From: Cyanobacteria bacterium MAG CAR3_bin_5
Lineage (GTDB): Bacteria > Cyanobacteriota > Cyanobacteriia > PCC-6307 > Cyanobiaceae
DNA length: 64,000 nucleotides
Assembly: GCA_026709085.1 (NCBI GenBank)
Contig: JAPOTR010000034.1
Location: forward strand, 1-64,000
Direction: 5' to 3'
Both the position numbers and the translations under genes were made by a program. The notes below the pieces were generated by a model, which made no database searches, was not told the DNA's origin, and saw only the letters and a program-made list of their open reading frames with translations. Shown piece by piece: positions 27,803-36,927 of the stretch (positions are counted from its first letter, which is position 1; each line of letters starts with the position of its first letter).

Positions 27803-29551
27803 ATGACCAACCCGTTGACAATTCCTCACAACATCGGGCGCACCATTGTGGAAGATGGCGCCATGCTCTGCTGTAAGGTGTTGGGCACAAATCGTTTCGT
27901 GCAATTTTGCCGTGATCGTGGCATTACAGGCGCTGATCGGGGCATCACCATTGATCGCGCGCGTCTTATTCGTCTGGAACGGCTCGGGTTATTTGCCCCC
28001 ATATTTCGAGTACGGACACCTCAAGAGCCAACCGATCCGTTTTACATTCCTCCAAGAGAAGACAACAACTGGTTCACCAAAGGATGGGCAGAGGATACGA
28101 CCACTGTGCCCTCAAGCCATGAGGTGCCAGACCCCATGGATCGGGATTGTGAAGGATATTATTCCATGTTTCAAATCGACCATCTCCATCTCGTGCTGTC
28201 TGCGTTTACCCTTCATGTCCAGCTTGACAGCTACCTTGAACGGCCTGCAAGCAAGCCAATCAACTGGCAGGAGCAGGGCGATCAGAGAATGCAGATTGCT
28301 GAGAAATTTGCTATAGCCTTGCGCGACGGACAGCACCCTCGCGCAGTCGCATTGCTCTGCCAGCACATATCAAATCGGTATTTTCCACATACTCAGACCA
28401 ATATGCGCACCATGAAAATTAGACACGAATTCTTCAACGATGCTTGGATCAGCGGCGGTTTATACAATTGGGACTGGCATCGGGAGGCGCAGTGCTGGGA
28501 TCCCAAGAGAATCGAGACGCTCTACAGCCTGACGCCGGAGAAGCTGAGTCAGGCATATAAAGGTTTGGCCATGTCACAGGCTAGTTGTGATCCGATAGAG
28601 CGCTGGTATGCACTTACTCAGTTCGTCTCCGTCGATATGCGTAAGAAGCTCAGAGGTGCTGCGCTGCGCAGTGAAACTATACGCAACGGCGCACAAATGT
28701 TGCGCTTTCTGTACAAGGATCTCTACGGGGATAATCTGCCGCATCCCAACGAAGTTTCTAGAACTATATTTATGCATTTACCTGAGCTAGATGTTCGTAA
28801 GGACACCCGGCTTCACCTGGAATTTGTCGCCAATCGCTTTCACGTCAACCCCCAGCCCCTGCTTTGCCTCTTTGTCGAGGGTCAAACCGAAGAGTTTGCT
28901 GTTACACGCATATTTGAGAAGTACTATGGACTGCACCCCGGAAAACACGGTATCGAGATCATCTGTTTGGGTGGCGTGGACAATGCCACCGGAAACGACA
29001 AGGACCACTTCGGTGGCATCATCCGCCTCATCGATTACCTGCATCACCATCAGACTCTTTCGTTTTTAATTCTTGACAACGAGAATCGTGCGAAGAACTT
29101 CGAGAAGAAATTGCTTAAAGCGAAGTCAATTCACAACAATAAACGATTTGTAATACAGGAGAAATCCATAAAAATCTTGGAAAATTCGTTTGAATTTGAC
29201 AACTTTTCTTGTGATGAGATTGCTATTGCTCTCATCAAATTGGCACAGAGTCATGCAACTTTCAGTGGAGATGATATTGCCAATATAAAGGAAGATAGAA
29301 ATCCTGGCTCTGCTCTCAAGAAGTTATATAAAAGAAAGGCTAACTATGAACTTAACAAGATCAAGCTAGCCGAAATTCTTGTCGATATGATAGGAACATC
29401 AAAATCAGTTCAAAAAATTGAAGACCGACCTATCATAAAAATCTTAAATCAAGTTGAGAATCTTGTAGTCCGTAATCCTCTACCGATCAGGCAAGAAGAT
29501 AAGGAAACCAACCAAATATCGGGTCTTTTCGGTAAAGTGAAGCTTAAATAA
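27803..29551 (+). CDS. Uncharacterised protein with C-terminal TOPRIM-like motifs
   Basis: A 582-aa protein I do not recognise. The N-terminal ~250 residues are soluble and contain 'RARLIRLERLGLFAPIFRV' (MerR-like helix wording) and 'FYIPPREDNNWFTKGWAEDT'. From about residue 350, 'LLCLFVEGQTEEFAVTRIFEKYYG', 'GGVDNATGN' and 'SFLILDNEN' match the E and D-x-D/E elements of OLD/TOPRIM nucleases. The tail is Lys/Asn/Ile-rich. Base composition shifts to AT-rich in the last ~550 bp, unlike neighbouring genes, which suggests a mosaic or transferred gene. GGAGGAGG lies about 8 nt before ATG 27803. It sits between restriction-modification genes, so a defence role is plausible but unproven. Confidence 0.65.
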   Translation: MTNPLTIPHNIGRTIVEDGAMLCCKVLGTNRFVQFCRDRGITGADRGITIDRARLIRLERLGLFAPIFRVRTPQEPTDPFYIPPREDNNWFTKGWAEDTTTVPSSHEVPDPMDRDCEGYYSMFQIDHLHLVLSAFTLHVQLDSYLERPASKPINWQEQGDQRMQIAEKFAIALRDGQHPRAVALLCQHISNRYFPHTQTNMRTMKIRHEFFNDAWISGGLYNWDWHREAQCWDPKRIETLYSLTPEKLSQAYKGLAMSQASCDPIERWYALTQFVSVDMRKKLRGAALRSETIRNGAQMLRFLYKDLYGDNLPHPNEVSRTIFMHLPELDVRKDTRLHLEFVANRFHVNPQPLLCLFVEGQTEEFAVTRIFEKYYGLHPGKHGIEIICLGGVDNATGNDKDHFGGIIRLIDYLHHHQTLSFLILDNENRAKNFEKKLLKAKSIHNNKRFVIQEKSIKILENSFEFDNFSCDEIAIALIKLAQSHATFSGDDIANIKEDRNPGSALKKLYKRKANYELNKIKLAEILVDMIGTSKSVQKIEDRPIIKILNQVENLVVRNPLPIRQEDKETNQISGLFGKVKLK

Positions 29552-29657
29552 AGAGAAATTGAGAACTCTCACTCACTCCAAGTTTAGCCTCCCTGGAAAG
29601 CCTTGTGGTAGGAAACTGCTGCCCTTTGCTCTTGAAGCTTTCCACATTTTTTAATCG

Positions 29658-30254
29658 TCAAAAATTTGCAATGATTTCCATCTTGAGTTTGGCTGCAGCA
29701 TTATTGAGTTGCTGATCAAAGCTGGCAAACAATAATGAAGAAGACTGTCCTATCTCAAGTTGGAATTCATGCGCTGCCGCCAACTGTACACTATCGTAAC
29801 CCTTCAAACAGAACTGGGCACTAAACTCTCCTGCTTTATTCAGAATGTTGTTACTGAGATCAATAAGAGCGCAATCTCTCCAAAGCTCTTCCAAACTTTG
29901 ATGAGCGACTTGGTGAACTTCTTTGATAAGACTGTGTACTTCCTGCACAATTAAATGGATATTGTCTCGGCATTCTATTTGTTGTGAGTAACGGGTAATT
30001 AGATTTTTAGCAACACTAAGCGAGCTTGAGAGCTTTTCAGTTTGCTGGCGCTCATGCCTATTTAATGCAGCTTTCGCTTCTGCCCACGTAATGCGACAGA
30101 CTGCAATAGTATCACATTTGTCTGCGAATTCTCGCACTTTATTTGAATATTTCTCCTCCAGCAAAAGTTTTATGAGAGCAGATGTATCACAATACAAGAT
30201 GAAATCTCCTGCAGGGCAAGGGGAGATGGTCGCAGTTCTCTTTCTCTCTGGCAT
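29658..30254 (-). CDS. PIN-domain (VapC-like) protein
   Basis: A protein of up to 198 aa with PIN ribonuclease features: the N-terminal 'YCDTSALIKLLLEE' (first acidic residue), 'RITWAEAKAAL', 'LKGYDSVQLAAAHEF' and 'LFASFDQQLNNAAAKL'. The likely start is TTG 30197, preceded by AGGAG at 8 nt and placing 'LYCDTSALIK' at the N-terminus. ATG 30254 would add 19 non-family residues. VapC toxins cleave RNA and are normally encoded with an antitoxin. I see no antitoxin gene on either side, so this is a solitary toxin-like gene or its partner has been lost. The region is AT-rich. Confidence 0.7.
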   Translation of the reverse strand: MPERKRTATISPCPAGDFILYCDTSALIKLLLEEKYSNKVREFADKCDTIAVCRITWAEAKAALNRHERQQTEKLSSSLSVAKNLITRYSQQIECRDNIHLIVQEVHSLIKEVHQVAHQSLEELWRDCALIDLSNNILNKAGEFSAQFCLKGYDSVQLAAAHEFQLEIGQSSSLLFASFDQQLNNAAAKLKMEIIANF

Positions 30255-30304
30255 GTTCTTGGTGAGAAGTAACGGCTTTCAGTCTTGTCCCCAGAGAAAA
30301 GCCC

Positions 30305-30550
30305 CTAAATCGGGTCATTGCCACGAGCCTCAACCACCAGTTCGCTGACAGTCTTGCCACAGCTTGGCAAGTAGATCAGATCTCGCAGGACCGGCTTGCG
30401 CCCAATTTGGGTCACCAGTCCAGAGCGGAAGGCGGACTCCAAGGCTCCCCCATTGCAGTTTTCCTGTGACCAAGCTTCTTGAGGAAAAAACTGGGTTGCC
30501 AGCCCCAGAAGCAGGCTGGCGAGCATGGTTGCTGGGGTGGTGGTTCTCAT
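30305..30550 (-). CDS. Small secreted hypothetical protein
   Basis: An 81-aa protein with a plausible signal peptide ('MRTTTPATMLASLLLGLATQ', cleavage near 'AWS-QEN'). A short mature domain contains two cysteines ('ENCNGGALES' and 'LPSCGKTVSE'), which could form a disulfide. No family is recognised. The start is ATG 30550; an upstream in-frame start at 30634 would spoil the signal peptide. Confidence 0.5.
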   Translation of the reverse strand: MRTTTPATMLASLLLGLATQFFPQEAWSQENCNGGALESAFRSGLVTQIGRKPVLRDLIYLPSCGKTVSELVVEARGNDPI

Positions 30551-30704
30551 GGGTCGGTCACTTCCCATTTCTCCAAAAATAGCACATGAGTTCAACGCCC
30601 GGCAGGCCAGGACAACCCTGGAAATTCCCCCCAACCCAATTCAGGCCCTTCGAGAAGCTTTGTTGCAAGAGGCAAGTTGCAGCTTTGTACGGACTCGTCT
30701 TGAG

Positions 30705-31156
30705 GGGCACGTCCGCCAGTTCCTGGCCCATGGTTGCCGCCTGTACCGCCAGTTGGGCAATGGCCTGCTGTTCGTCCACCAGGCCCAGACTGGCCAGATA
30801 GCGCCCGAAGCTGCGCTCCACCAATTCCCGGGCCTGGCTGAGGGAATAGCGCTGCAGCAGATTGAGCACCATGCTGTAGCCGGGGGTGAACTGACTCACC
30901 AGGGGATCCGCCGGGCTGGTGGCCAGGCGCCCCGCTTCCCGCACCCCTTCAAAACGGCTCTGAACCGTCACCACATGGCTTTCCCGGTCCAGACCACGGC
31001 GCCCGGCGCGCCCCGCCATCTGCAGAAACTCACTGGCCATCAAGGGGCGATGGCCCGTTTCCGCACCCATTGGCCCCGGTTGATGGCGGCAAGGGCCTCC
31101 TGCTGGAAAGCATCCAGGGGGAAGGAAAACAACCGGGCCGGATCCAAATCGCTCAC
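30705..31156 (-). pseudogene. Truncated duplicate of the Ski2-like helicase
   Basis: This fragment is a partial copy of the helicase at 22003-24747. Bases 30705-31066 match 23275-23636, and 31070-31195 match 24661-24786, with only scattered substitutions. The 1024 bp between them in the intact gene (Walker A to beyond the DExH box) is deleted, and the copy ends abruptly at 30705. The duplicated start and upstream bases reach 31195, just before the PstI-type methyltransferase gene. This is a non-functional relic that marks a duplication of the island edge. Confidence 0.9.
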
Positions 31157-31209
31157 AGGCAGGCGGCAACAGCAGGCCCTACCCTCGGAAGCATAAACGA
31201 GAACCTTGC

Positions 31210-32682
31210 ATGATCCAACTCGAATTCTCAGGCATCATGCACCCACAGCAGGCGCCTTACATCATCAGGCGGAAGCGTAAGGCCGATCTTGGCCAGTTCA
31301 TGACACCTGCAACCGTGGCCCGCTTCATGGCGTCCCTCTTTCCCGCCAGCCCCTTACAGAACTGCCGTCTGCTGGATGCGGGGGCGGGCATGGGCGCCCT
31401 GTGCGGCGCTTTTCTCCACCGCTGGGTGACGGGTGGCTTTGGCTTTGCATCCCTGGATGTAACAGCTTACGAGGTGGACGATCATCTGCGGGAGCACTTG
31501 GCGCGACACCTGGCCAGATACAACAACGCCACATCTCGCATCATCCCGGGCGATTATATCCAACTGGCTGCTGCCCACGGCCTGCGGAATCAGAACTACA
31601 CCCACGTGATCCTCAATCCTCCATACAAAAAGATCAATAGCCACTCAGCCCACCGTCTGGCCCTGCGCCGCGTCGGCATCGAGACGGTGAATCTCTATTC
31701 AGCCTTTGTGGCCCTGGCTGTAGGCGAGACTGCGCCGGGTGGGCAGATCGTCGCCATCATCCCGCGCAGCTTCTGCAATGGGCCATATTATCGGCCATTT
31801 CGTGATTTTATCCTGGCGCGGGCGGCCATTCGTCATATGCATCTATTCGCGTCCCGCAACAAGCCGTTCAAGGGGGACCAAGTGCTGCAGGAAACCATCA
31901 TCCTCCGCCTGGAGCGTGGTGGCCAACAAGGGCCGGTGACGGTGTCCACCTCCACCGACGACAGCTTTGCCGACTTCGCCGCCCATGAACACCCATTCGA
32001 GCGGATTGTGTTCCCCAGTGCCCCTGAACGGTTGATTCACGTACCCACAACGACCGCCAAAAGCACCATCGAGCGCCTGGGTGCAGTGGGCTGTTCCCTG
32101 GCTGATCTTGGCATCCAGGTCTCCACCGGGCCGGTGGTTGATTTCCGCATGAAAGCGCACCTGCGCCCCATGCCCGAGGCGGGCGCCGTCCCCCTGATCT
32201 ACCCCGTTCACTTGCGCAAGGCCGGGACAGTATGGCCCGGAGCCGGATTGAAAAAGCCGAATGCGATCATGCGTAATCCCGAGACGGAAAGATGGCTTTA
32301 CCCGAACGGATTTTATTGTGTTGTGCGGCGCTTTTCATCAAAGGAGGAAAAGCGCCGGGTGGCGGCCAGCGTGGTTGACCCTGGCACTTTTGGACGGCAT
32401 TCCGTCTTGGGCTTTGAAAACCATGTCAATCTGTTTCACGAGAACAAGCACGGCTTGCCGGAAGCATTGGCCCATGGGTTGGCTTTATTTCTGAACACCA
32501 CCGCAGTGGATGAGCAGTTCCGGCGCTTCAACGGCCATACCCAGGTGAATGCCACCGATCTCAAGCTGATGAAGTATCCGAGCCGTCAAGTCCTGATCCA
32601 GCTTGGCATGTGGGCCATGGAGCAAGAAACGCTCACGCAAGAGCAGATGGACGCCAAGCTGGAAACTCTGGCCCCCCAATGA
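31210..32682 (+). CDS. BsuBI/PstI-type N6-adenine DNA methyltransferase
   Basis: A 490-aa gamma-type N6-adenine methyltransferase. Near the N-terminus are 'KADLGQFMTPATVARFMASL' and the SAM-binding 'CRLLDAGAGMGALCG' (motif I), followed by the catalytic 'HVILNPPYKKI' (motif IV NPPY). Sequence style and gene order match methyltransferases of the BsuBI/PstI family, which modify CTGCAG; the actual site is not proven here. The stop overlaps the endonuclease start (ATGA), a coupled restriction-modification operon. The start at 31210 follows directly on the duplicated helicase upstream region. Confidence 0.88.
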   Translation: MIQLEFSGIMHPQQAPYIIRRKRKADLGQFMTPATVARFMASLFPASPLQNCRLLDAGAGMGALCGAFLHRWVTGGFGFASLDVTAYEVDDHLREHLARHLARYNNATSRIIPGDYIQLAAAHGLRNQNYTHVILNPPYKKINSHSAHRLALRRVGIETVNLYSAFVALAVGETAPGGQIVAIIPRSFCNGPYYRPFRDFILARAAIRHMHLFASRNKPFKGDQVLQETIILRLERGGQQGPVTVSTSTDDSFADFAAHEHPFERIVFPSAPERLIHVPTTTAKSTIERLGAVGCSLADLGIQVSTGPVVDFRMKAHLRPMPEAGAVPLIYPVHLRKAGTVWPGAGLKKPNAIMRNPETERWLYPNGFYCVVRRFSSKEEKRRVAASVVDPGTFGRHSVLGFENHVNLFHENKHGLPEALAHGLALFLNTTAVDEQFRRFNGHTQVNATDLKLMKYPSRQVLIQLGMWAMEQETLTQEQMDAKLETLAPQ

Positions 32683-33632
32683 ACTACAGGAAAACCACCA
32701 TAGAAGCTGCACAGAGGATCCTCGAATCTCTGGGCTTGCCTCCAACGCAACAGAATGAGCGTTCTGCTCTCTGCCTGCTGGCCCTGCTGAATCTCACGCC
32801 GGGGAAACCATGGGCTGATGCGGAAAATCCATTGATGGGCATTACCCCGATGATGAAGTGGGTCGGGAAGCACTATGGTAAGATATACGCTCCCAATACC
32901 CGCGAGACAGTCCGCCGCCAGTCCATGCACCAGTTTTGCAACGCCGGCCTGGCCCTCTATAATCCAGATCAGCCTGATTGCCCGGTGAATAGTCCGAAGG
33001 CGGCCTATCAGATCGAACCTACAGCTTTGGCCCTGCTACGCACTTTCGGCACCCCATCATGGCCTGACAAATTAACCGTCTATCTGGCTCAACACGAAAC
33101 ACTGGTTGCCCGCTACGCCAAGGAGCGGAAGCAGAACCACATCCCCGTTAAAATTGCACCGGATACGGCCATCACCCTCAGCCCCGGTAAGCATAGCGAA
33201 TTGATCCGGGCCATTATTGAAGACTTTGCCCCACGCTTCGCGCCGGGTAGTGTGCCGATCTATGTTGGCGACACAAGCCGCAAGTGGAGTCATTTTGATG
33301 AAGCCCTTCTGGCCAGGCTGGGGATCACCGTGGATTCACACGGTAAAATGCCTGACGTAATTCAGCATTACGTGAAGAAAAACTGGCTCTTGTTGGTGGA
33401 AGCTGTCACCAGCCACGGGCCGGTGGACGGGAAGCGGCACGCCGAGTTGGCTGAACTGTTTGCCGCTTCAACGGCTGAGCTGGTCTATGTAACCGCCTTC
33501 CCAAACCGGGCCGTCATGGGACGCTACCTTGGGGAAATCGCCTGGGAAACCGAGGTATGGGTGGCTGACGCACCTTCTCATCTGATTCACTTCAATGGGG
33601 AACGCTTCCTTGGCCCCTACCCGAATCCATGA
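32679..33632 (+). CDS. BsuBI/PstI-type restriction endonuclease
   Basis: A 317-aa endonuclease of the BsuBI/PstI family. Characteristic C-terminal blocks are 'LLLVEAVTSHGPVDGKRHAEL' (split family motif with E and K/H residues) and 'WVADAPSHLIHFNGERFLGPY'. The N-terminal half ('MGITPMMKWVGKHYGK', 'NTRETVRRQSMHQFCNAGL') corresponds to the DNA-binding winged-helix region of the family. ATG 32679 overlaps the methyltransferase stop by 4 nt. It is expected to cut unmodified CTGCAG-type sites; that specificity is an inference from family. Confidence 0.9.
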   Translation: MNYRKTTIEAAQRILESLGLPPTQQNERSALCLLALLNLTPGKPWADAENPLMGITPMMKWVGKHYGKIYAPNTRETVRRQSMHQFCNAGLALYNPDQPDCPVNSPKAAYQIEPTALALLRTFGTPSWPDKLTVYLAQHETLVARYAKERKQNHIPVKIAPDTAITLSPGKHSELIRAIIEDFAPRFAPGSVPIYVGDTSRKWSHFDEALLARLGITVDSHGKMPDVIQHYVKKNWLLLVEAVTSHGPVDGKRHAELAELFAASTAELVYVTAFPNRAVMGRYLGEIAWETEVWVADAPSHLIHFNGERFLGPYPNP

Positions 33633-33743
33633 ACTGCGGACGTCAGGCTTGACCGTTGTTTTCATCACTGCCTGGAGGGTTGCGGGACCAATGGATCTCC
33701 AGCCTGAGGCGCCAAGGTACCATGTTCTGATTGAGGATGTCTG

Positions 33744-36536
33744 ATGCGCCTGTCCTGGAACGAAGTGCGGGCCCGGGCCGCCGCCTTTGCCGAGGAATGG
33801 CAAGCCGCCGCCTACGAGAAGGGGGAGACCCAGAGCTTCTACAACGCCTTCTTCCGGGTGTTCGGGGTGAAGCGGCGCAGTGTGGCCCGTTATGAAGCCC
33901 ACGTGGCCAAGCTGGGCAACCGCTCCGGGTTCATTGACCTGTTCTGGCCCGGGGTGTTGCTGGTGGAGCAGAAAAGCGCCGGGCGGGATCTGGGCAAAGC
34001 CTATGAGCAGGCGGGGGAATACTTCGACGCGCTGCCGGAGCGGGAGCGGCCCCGCTACATCCTGGTGAGCGATTTCCAAACTTTCCACCTCCACGACCTG
34101 GAGGAGGGGGACACGGTGACCTTCCCCCTGGCGGAGTTACCGGACTACGTGGAGGCATTCGGCTTCATCCTGGGGGTGCAACGGCGCGCGTTCCGGGATC
34201 AGGACCCGGTGAACATCGCCGCCGCCGAACTGGTGGGGTTACTCCACGACCAGTTGGCGGCAGCGGGCTATCGGGGTCACGACCTGGAACGGTTCCTGGT
34301 GCGTATCGTGTTCTGTCTCTTTGCCGACGACACCGGCATCTTCGAGCCCCGGGACATCTTCCTGGACCTCATGGAAAGCCGCACCAGTGAGGACGGCTTC
34401 GACACGGGTTCACGCCTAGCGGAATTGTTCCAGGTGCTGGATACACCGGAAAGCGAACGCCAGAACAACCTGGACGAGGACCTGGCCCGTTTCCCCTATC
34501 TCAACGGCGGCCTCTTTGGCGGCGCCTTGCGGATTCCCTCCTTCAACCCCGCCATGCGCAGCGCCCTGCTGGACGCCTGCCGGTTTGATTGGTCCCAAGT
34601 CTCCCCCGCCATCTTCGGGGCATTGTTTCAATCGGTGATGGACCCGGGCCAGCGGCGCGCCCAGGGGGCTCATTACACCACCGAGAAAAACATCCTCAAG
34701 GTGATCGAGCCGTTGTTCATGGACGATCTGCGGGCCGACTTTGCCCGTCTGCAAGCCCGTAAAACCCGGCGGCGGGCAGCGCTGCAAAACTTCCAAACCA
34801 GACTTGGGGAGCTAACCTTCTTTGATCCCGCCTGTGGCTGCGGCAATTTCCTGATCATTGCCTACCGGGAATTGCGTTTGCTGGAGATTGAAGTTCTCAA
34901 AGCGCTCCATCCCAGGGATCGGGACGGCGGCCGGCAAAGGGAAGGGTTTGCAGGGGACCTGTCTCAACTGAACGTGGATCAGTTCTACGGCATCGAACTG
35001 GGGGAGTTTCCGGCCCGCATTGCCGAGACGGCGTTGTGGATGATGGACCACATCATGAACAACCGGCTCAGCCTGGAGTTTGGTCAAACCTTTGTGCGCA
35101 TTCCCCTGGAAACATCCCCCAATATCGTCCACGGCGATGCGCTGGAACTGGATTGGGCCGAATTGCTGAAACCCGGCAAGTGTTCTTTCGTGTTTGGCAA
35201 TCCGCCCTTTGTGGGGGCAAAATACCAAACCACCGGGCAACGGGCACAGGTGCGCCGGATTGCAGATCTAGGCAAGAGTGGCGGCACACTGGATTACGTA
35301 GCCGCCTGGTTTATCAAAGCAGGAGGGTATATGAAAAGCGGCAAGGGAAGAATTGCCTTTGTGGCCACCAACTCCATCACCCAGGGGGAACAGGTGGGCC
35401 AACTCTGGCCGCTTGTATTTGACCGCTGCAAACTGGACATCGCCTTTGCCCACCGCACCTTCGCCTGGGGTTCCGATGCCCGCGGTAAAGCCCACGTCCA
35501 CGTGGTGATCCTTGGCCTGGAGCCGCGGAACGCTACACGGCAATACAAGAGGCTGTTCAGTTATCCAGACATCAACGGGGAACCGGAGGAAAGCCGTCAT
35601 AAGGCGTTGTCGCCCTATCTGTTCGATGCCGGCGGGCTATCCGACCCCCATCTGGTGGTGCGGGAGGAAAGCGCGCCCATCAACGGGATGAGGAAGCTTC
35701 TGAGTGGAAGCCAGCCCATTGACAATGGTGCATACATCTTTAATGCAGAGGAACGCGCTGAACTATTGGCAGTCGAACCTGAGGCAGGCCAATTTCTCCG
35801 CCCCTATATCGGCGCTCGTGAGTATCTGCAAGGTGGTGAACGGTGGATTCTGGCCTTGCAAGACGCATCGCCGGACATACTGGTGCGGCTGCCCCGAGTG
35901 CGGCAGCGGATCGCTGCTGTCCGCACCTATCGGGCACAGAGTAAGCGCAAGAGTACGCTAAAGATTGCTGATTATCCGACGCAGTACAATGTTGAGGTCA
36001 TTCCCACCGCACCGTTTCTGGTGGTTCCTGAAACAAGTTCGGAGTTACGGGAGTATGTTCCCATCGGTTGGTTGGAGCCACCAGTCATTCCAAGTAACGC
36101 CCTGAGAGTCATTGAGAACGCCACCCTCGCAGATTTTGCATTGCTCACCTCGGCTATGCACATGGCCTGGCTGAGATCCATGGGTGGGCGATTGGAGAGC
36201 CGGTACCGATACTCCATCGGTCTTGTCTACAACACCTTCCCGCTGCCACCCAAGGATGCCGATCTCTCGAAACTGGAACCACTGGCCCAGGCTATTCTTG
36301 ATGCACGCGCTGCCCATCCGGTTGCTACGCTGGCTGATCTTTACGATCCCCTCACCATGCCGCCCAATCTTCGCAAGGCTCATCAAGCGCTTGATCGGGC
36401 GGTGGATCGGCTTTATCGGCGCTCCGGGTTTGCTTCCGAGAGGGAGCGCGTGGAGTATTTGTTGATGATGTATGAGGGGTTGAGGGGGCCGTTGGAGGCT
36501 CAGGTTAAGAAGAGGGGGAAGGGGAGACGCAGGTAG
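33744..36536 (+). CDS. MmeI-like type IIL restriction-modification protein, copy 2
   Basis: A 930-aa paralogue of the gene at 24807. Its nuclease motif is D65-X9-E75-X-K77, without the 23-residue insert of copy 1. Motif I 'FFDPACGCGNFL' and motif IV 'NPPF' are intact. The sequence is diverged from copy 1 in the N-terminal half and in the C-terminal recognition part ('RKLLSGSQPIDNGAYIF' versus 'SRLIIGSKPIDGGNYIF'), but identical over 35161-35692. Both copies look complete. Different C-termini may mean different DNA targets. The upstream 110 bp is unrelated to that of copy 1. Confidence 0.85.
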   Translation: MRLSWNEVRARAAAFAEEWQAAAYEKGETQSFYNAFFRVFGVKRRSVARYEAHVAKLGNRSGFIDLFWPGVLLVEQKSAGRDLGKAYEQAGEYFDALPERERPRYILVSDFQTFHLHDLEEGDTVTFPLAELPDYVEAFGFILGVQRRAFRDQDPVNIAAAELVGLLHDQLAAAGYRGHDLERFLVRIVFCLFADDTGIFEPRDIFLDLMESRTSEDGFDTGSRLAELFQVLDTPESERQNNLDEDLARFPYLNGGLFGGALRIPSFNPAMRSALLDACRFDWSQVSPAIFGALFQSVMDPGQRRAQGAHYTTEKNILKVIEPLFMDDLRADFARLQARKTRRRAALQNFQTRLGELTFFDPACGCGNFLIIAYRELRLLEIEVLKALHPRDRDGGRQREGFAGDLSQLNVDQFYGIELGEFPARIAETALWMMDHIMNNRLSLEFGQTFVRIPLETSPNIVHGDALELDWAELLKPGKCSFVFGNPPFVGAKYQTTGQRAQVRRIADLGKSGGTLDYVAAWFIKAGGYMKSGKGRIAFVATNSITQGEQVGQLWPLVFDRCKLDIAFAHRTFAWGSDARGKAHVHVVILGLEPRNATRQYKRLFSYPDINGEPEESRHKALSPYLFDAGGLSDPHLVVREESAPINGMRKLLSGSQPIDNGAYIFNAEERAELLAVEPEAGQFLRPYIGAREYLQGGERWILALQDASPDILVRLPRVRQRIAAVRTYRAQSKRKSTLKIADYPTQYNVEVIPTAPFLVVPETSSELREYVPIGWLEPPVIPSNALRVIENATLADFALLTSAMHMAWLRSMGGRLESRYRYSIGLVYNTFPLPPKDADLSKLEPLAQAILDARAAHPVATLADLYDPLTMPPNLRKAHQALDRAVDRLYRRSGFASERERVEYLLMMYEGLRGPLEAQVKKRGKGRRR
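35161..35692 (+). repeat. 532-bp block identical to 26296-26827
   Basis: Second member of the identical block shared by the two MmeI-like genes. It covers methyltransferase motif IV to just before the diverged C-terminal region. Confidence 0.9.
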
Positions 36537-36600
36537 AGGCGGGGACGGGCTTCCAGTATTTCCCACTAAGCTAGCCTCTTCACAAGCATTTCCAAGCGCC

Positions 36601-36921
36601 ATGACCTTTCCTGAGTCCAGACAACAGATGGCTATGCCAATCTCCAGAGCCAAGCTTGAAGCACTCCGAAAAATCATCATTGATATAGAGGGCTTTCCGT
36701 TCTGCAGCCTAGAGTCTGACGCTTACTATTACCATCTAAATGACTATCAGCATCTCCTTATCCAGCTACAACGTTTGGCAGCGCCACTGCTTTCCGAAAC
36801 TAATGCTAATAGATTAAACTCTCTTGACTATAGGGAGTATCCTACCGAAACTCGTGCCGAGGTCGAAGTTCTCTTATTTGACATCAAAGAAGCCATTGAT
36901 ACTCAGGAGATAAAAAATTAA
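36601..36921 (+). CDS. Abi_C-associated N-terminal domain (upstream half of split protein)
   Basis: A 106-aa protein of helical appearance ('ISRAKLEALRKIIIDIEGFPFC', 'YYYHLNDYQHLLIQLQRLAAP'). It lies in the same reading frame as the next gene and is separated from it only by a TAA at 36919-36921 and two codons. Abortive-infection proteins with a C-terminal Abi_C domain usually have such an N-terminal region on the same chain. This is therefore either the 5' half of a gene interrupted by a nonsense codon, or the first of two tightly linked genes. ATG 36601, 36628 or 36634 could be the start. The region is AT-rich compared with its neighbours. Confidence 0.6.
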   Translation: MTFPESRQQMAMPISRAKLEALRKIIIDIEGFPFCSLESDAYYYHLNDYQHLLIQLQRLAAPLLSETNANRLNSLDYREYPTETRAEVEVLLFDIKEAIDTQEIKN

Positions 36922-36927
36922 AATCAT

